A stretch of DNA of 8,371 bases from PBB1 sp031390425 (lineage in GTDB: Bacteria; Pseudomonadota; Gammaproteobacteria; Burkholderiales; Burkholderiaceae_C), in contig JANMTL010000226.1 of assembly GCA_031390425.1 (NCBI GenBank), positions 1 through 8,371 of the forward strand, in the 5' to 3' direction. The position numbers and the translations under genes are program-made. Below the pieces are notes generated by a model. It was not told the origin of the DNA and did no database searches. It saw only the letters and a program-made list of their open reading frames with translations. Below, one piece after another: positions 6,341 to 8,371 of this stretch (position 1 is its first letter; every line of letters begins with the position of its first letter).

Positions 6341-6500
6341 AGGCCCGAGCCACACGACCCGGCCCGTGCGAGCACGCCTGAACGGTGCACACCAAGACCG
6401 GTTCGCCCCCCCTAGCTTGCGTCTTGATGGTGCGCCGTGACGCGACCACACTCGTCGCCCACGGGAGCATTGGACTTCCGGTCAACCCACAGGAACCACC
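6341..6500. other. Divergent intergenic region upstream of the peroxidase gene
   Basis: This region separates ilvE (leftward) from the peroxidase gene (rightward) and should hold the peroxidase promoter. I find no convincing -35/-10 pair on the plus strand. The only structure is an imperfect inverted repeat, GAACGGT at 6380-6386 against ACCGGTTC at 6397-6404 (10-base centre, one-base bulge), which might be an operator but could be chance. The peroxidase ribosome site AGGAA at 6491-6495 is clear. No small gene is apparent. Confidence 0.4.
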
Positions 6501-7988
6501 ATGGCTGCACACGGCAACATCTACCGCTCGGGCGACAACCCGCCCACCTCGAAGTTTTTTGACCAAGGCAAGTTCGGCCGGCTGTTCGGCAACCTGCCGG
6601 CGTTCTCGCTCGACACACCGTCGGTGCGCGCGGCACTGACGAAGCTGGGGGCCAAGGACGGCATCATGGATGCGCGCGATTCGCTCACCGCGCACCCGCG
6701 CGATCTCATCATCCTTCCGGCCCTGTTCGTCAACAACCCGGACAACCCGGACCAAACCGCCGGGATGACCTTCCTCGGCCAGTTCCTCGACCACGACCTG
6801 ACGCTCGACATCACCTCCAGCCTGGAGCAGCAGGTCGACCCGGAGATGATCCAGAACTTTCGCGTGCCGACGTTTGGGCTCGACAGCGTGTACGGCCAAG
6901 GCCCGGCCGGCTCGCCGCACCTTTACGACCAGTTTGTCGACAGCGGTCGCACCACCTTGCTGGTCGAGCCGAACGTCGGCTCGGCTGCGCTGACCCGCGA
7001 CGGCGTCGAGAAGTTCGATGTGCCGCGCAACAGCCAGCAAACCCCGCTGGTCGGCGACCCGCGCAACGACGAAAACATCATCTTGTCGCAATTGCAGGTG
7101 GCGTTCCTGCGCTTTCACAACGCTTGCGTCGCGCATGTCAAAACCGAATTCGGCCTGACCCACCCGACCGAGGTGTTCGCCGAAGCGCAGCGCCTGACGC
7201 GCTGGCACTATCAATGGATCATCGTCCACGAGTTCTTGCCGAAAACCATCGGCCAGCCGATGGTCGACGACATCCTGACCAAAGGCCGCAAGTTCTACAA
7301 ATGGCGCAATGCGCCGTACATCCCGGTCGAGTTTTCAGTCGCGGCCTACCGTTTCGGCCACTCGCAGGTGCGCCCCAGCTACCGCGTCAATTTCGGGCCC
7401 AACGACGCGAACGTGTTCTTCGCGCTGATCTTCAACGACGGCCTGGCGGTCAGCCCGGTGGCCGACGACATGCGGGGCGGCACGCGCGCGCCCAACCGCT
7501 TCATCGATTGGCAAACCTTCTTCGATTTCGGCGATGGCCGGGTTCGCAACAACAAGCGCATCGACGCCAAGCTGTCGACCGTGCTGTTCGATTTGCCCGG
7601 CATTCCCGGCGGAGAGCCGCAGTCGCTGGCGACGCGCAACCTGCTGCGTCACCTCACTTTCAAGATCCCGTCGGGCCAACGCGTGGCGGCTGCGATGGGC
7701 CTGCCGCCACTGCCTGTGGCCGACCTCGCCGACCTCAAGCCGCTGGGCTTGCACCTGCGCACGCCGCTGTGGTTTTATTGCCTGCGCGAAGCCGATGTGA
7801 TGGCCGACGGCAAACGACTCGGCCCTGTCGGCGGGCGCATCGTCGGCGAGGTGATGATCGGTGCGCTGCAGGGCGACCCGATGTCGTACCTGATCCAGGA
7901 ACCCGATTGGGCGCCGACCCTGACCACGACCGGCCAATTCACGATGGTCGATCTGCTGCGCTTTGCGGGGGTGGTGACGGCGTTTTAA
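6501..7988 (+). CDS. Animal-type heme peroxidase (peroxidase-cyclooxygenase superfamily)
   Basis: The 495-residue protein is a bacterial member of the An_peroxidase family (PF03098) that includes myeloperoxidase and lactoperoxidase. The distal site is FLGQFLDHDLT (91-101), with His98 as distal histidine and Asp97 matching the residue that ester-links heme in mammalian enzymes. A probable calcium-loop segment RVPTFGLDSVYG (121-132) follows. GDPRNDEN (185-192) supplies catalytic Arg188 and Glu191, with the same R-x-x-E spacing as Arg239/Glu242 of myeloperoxidase. AYRFGH (282-287) gives proximal His287. The active site therefore looks complete: it should use hydrogen peroxide to oxidise halides or organic substrates, but the substrate is unknown. 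There is no signal peptide, transmembrane helix or repeat region, so it would be cytosolic unless exported in another way. The start has AGGAA five bases upstream. It is monocistronic, divergent from ilvE and convergent with radA. Confidence 0.93.
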   Translation: MAAHGNIYRSGDNPPTSKFFDQGKFGRLFGNLPAFSLDTPSVRAALTKLGAKDGIMDARDSLTAHPRDLIILPALFVNNPDNPDQTAGMTFLGQFLDHDLTLDITSSLEQQVDPEMIQNFRVPTFGLDSVYGQGPAGSPHLYDQFVDSGRTTLLVEPNVGSAALTRDGVEKFDVPRNSQQTPLVGDPRNDENIILSQLQVAFLRFHNACVAHVKTEFGLTHPTEVFAEAQRLTRWHYQWIIVHEFLPKTIGQPMVDDILTKGRKFYKWRNAPYIPVEFSVAAYRFGHSQVRPSYRVNFGPNDANVFFALIFNDGLAVSPVADDMRGGTRAPNRFIDWQTFFDFGDGRVRNNKRIDAKLSTVLFDLPGIPGGEPQSLATRNLLRHLTFKIPSGQRVAAAMGLPPLPVADLADLKPLGLHLRTPLWFYCLREADVMADGKRLGPVGGRIVGEVMIGALQGDPMSYLIQEPDWAPTLTTTGQFTMVDLLRFAGVVTAF

Positions 7989-7993
7989 GACAG

Positions 7994-8033
7994 GGCGCGG
8001 TGCGGCGTGTGTCGGATTCGGGCACCACGCGCC
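7994..8033. terminator. Weak stem-loop between convergent peroxidase and radA genes
   Basis: An imperfect hairpin pairs 7994-8003 with 8022-8033 (ten GC-rich pairs, two-base bulge at 8026-8027, 18-base loop). It sits in the 46-bp gap between the two converging genes, where a bidirectional terminator would be expected. Neither strand shows a proper T-run after the stem, so factor-independent termination is doubtful. Confidence 0.33.
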
Positions 8034-8034
8034 G

Positions 8035-8371
8035 TCACAACCCGCGCACGCGGTCGATCGCCTCTTCGATGCGTTCGACCGCGTGGATCGTCAGCCCTTC
8101 GATCGGCTTTTTCGGTGCGTTCGCCTTGGGCACGACGGCCACGCTGAAGCCGAGCTTGGCGGCTTCTTTCAATCGTTCCTGGCCGCGCGGCGCGGGGCGC
8201 ACCTCACCGGCCAGGCCGACTTCGCCGAACGCGATGAAGCCGCGCGGCAGCGGCTTGCCGCGCAGGCTGCTCTGGATCGCCAGCATCACCGCCAGATCGG
8301 CGGCCGGCTCGGCGATGCGCACGCCGCCGACCGCGTTGACGAACACATCCTGGTCATAGCAGGCGATGCCG
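8035..8371 (-). CDS. radA: DNA repair protein RadA/Sms, C-terminal part (5' end beyond window)
   Basis: Only the last 111 codons or so are present; the reading frame is open to the right edge, entering as GIACYDQDVFVNAVGGVR. This is the Lon-protease-like C-terminal domain of RadA, with EPAADLAVMLAIQSS, the near-invariant FGEVGLAGEVRPAPRGQERL and AAKLGF, and a final VERIEEAIDRVRGL helix before TGA at 8035-8037. RadA is a RecA-like, DnaB-type hexameric ATPase that promotes branch migration during recombination and repair. Its zinc finger, Walker A and KNRFG motifs would lie outside the window. An internal GTG at 8346 is not a real start, since homology continues upstream of it. It converges with the peroxidase gene. 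Confidence 0.95.
   Translation of the reverse strand, partial: GIACYDQDVFVNAVGGVRIAEPAADLAVMLAIQSSLRGKPLPRGFIAFGEVGLAGEVRPAPRGQERLKEAAKLGFSVAVVPKANAPKKPIEGLTIHAVERIEEAIDRVRGL

Noticed and set aside
6090..7229. 379-residue minus-strand frame across the ilvE start and the peroxidase gene
   Set aside because: It is antisense to the peroxidase and out of frame with ilvE; both real genes are clear.
7124..8359. 411-residue open frame on the plus strand over the peroxidase and radA genes
   Set aside because: It overlaps the peroxidase in another frame and radA in antisense, has no domain motifs, and is extremely Arg-rich.

Overview
The window looks like chromosomal DNA from a GC-rich betaproteobacterium, most likely order Burkholderiales (Comamonadaceae or Leptothrix/Rubrivivax-like). 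This rests on the strong third-position G/C bias, the ilvE plus zf-CHCC gene pair, the RadA C-terminal sequence, and a small protein of a type I associate with Comamonadaceae. The taxonomic call is an inference; no marker gene is present. The left edge (about 1-112) is an almost pure G/C homopolymer tract that looks like a contig-end artefact.

Layout. (1) About 1-2121, minus strand: a three-gene operon read leftwards, with an NTF2/SnoaL-like protein, a YheT-type alpha/beta hydrolase translationally coupled through TGATG, and a small conserved protein that runs into the artefactual edge. (2) 2122-2212: a 91-bp divergent promoter region with two overlapping, oppositely oriented -10-like boxes. 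(3) 2213-3557, plus strand: an ECF sigma factor followed one base later by its membrane anti-sigma factor of the RskA type, which has no zinc motif. (4) 3533-6303, minus strand: ilvE (branched-chain aminotransferase), a small zf-CHCC zinc protein and a two-PAS soluble histidine kinase, in that transcription order. The kinase's 3' end overlaps the anti-sigma gene tail to tail by 25 bp. (5) 6304-6500: a divergent intergenic region with an ilvE promoter -10. (6) 6501-7988, plus strand: a heme peroxidase of the animal (peroxidase-cyclooxygenase) superfamily with no signal peptide. (7) 8035 to the right edge, minus strand: the C-terminal part of radA.

How they work together. Two separate signalling units, the sigma/anti-sigma pair and the orphan PAS kinase, sit back to back, but nothing in the sequence links them beyond the 3' overlap. 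ilvE and radA are housekeeping genes; the peroxidase is the most unusual gene. I see no mobile element, CRISPR array, tRNA or rRNA, and no convincing undescribed multigene system. No gene-free stretch exceeds 300 bases. Long open frames antisense to the real genes are side effects of high GC.
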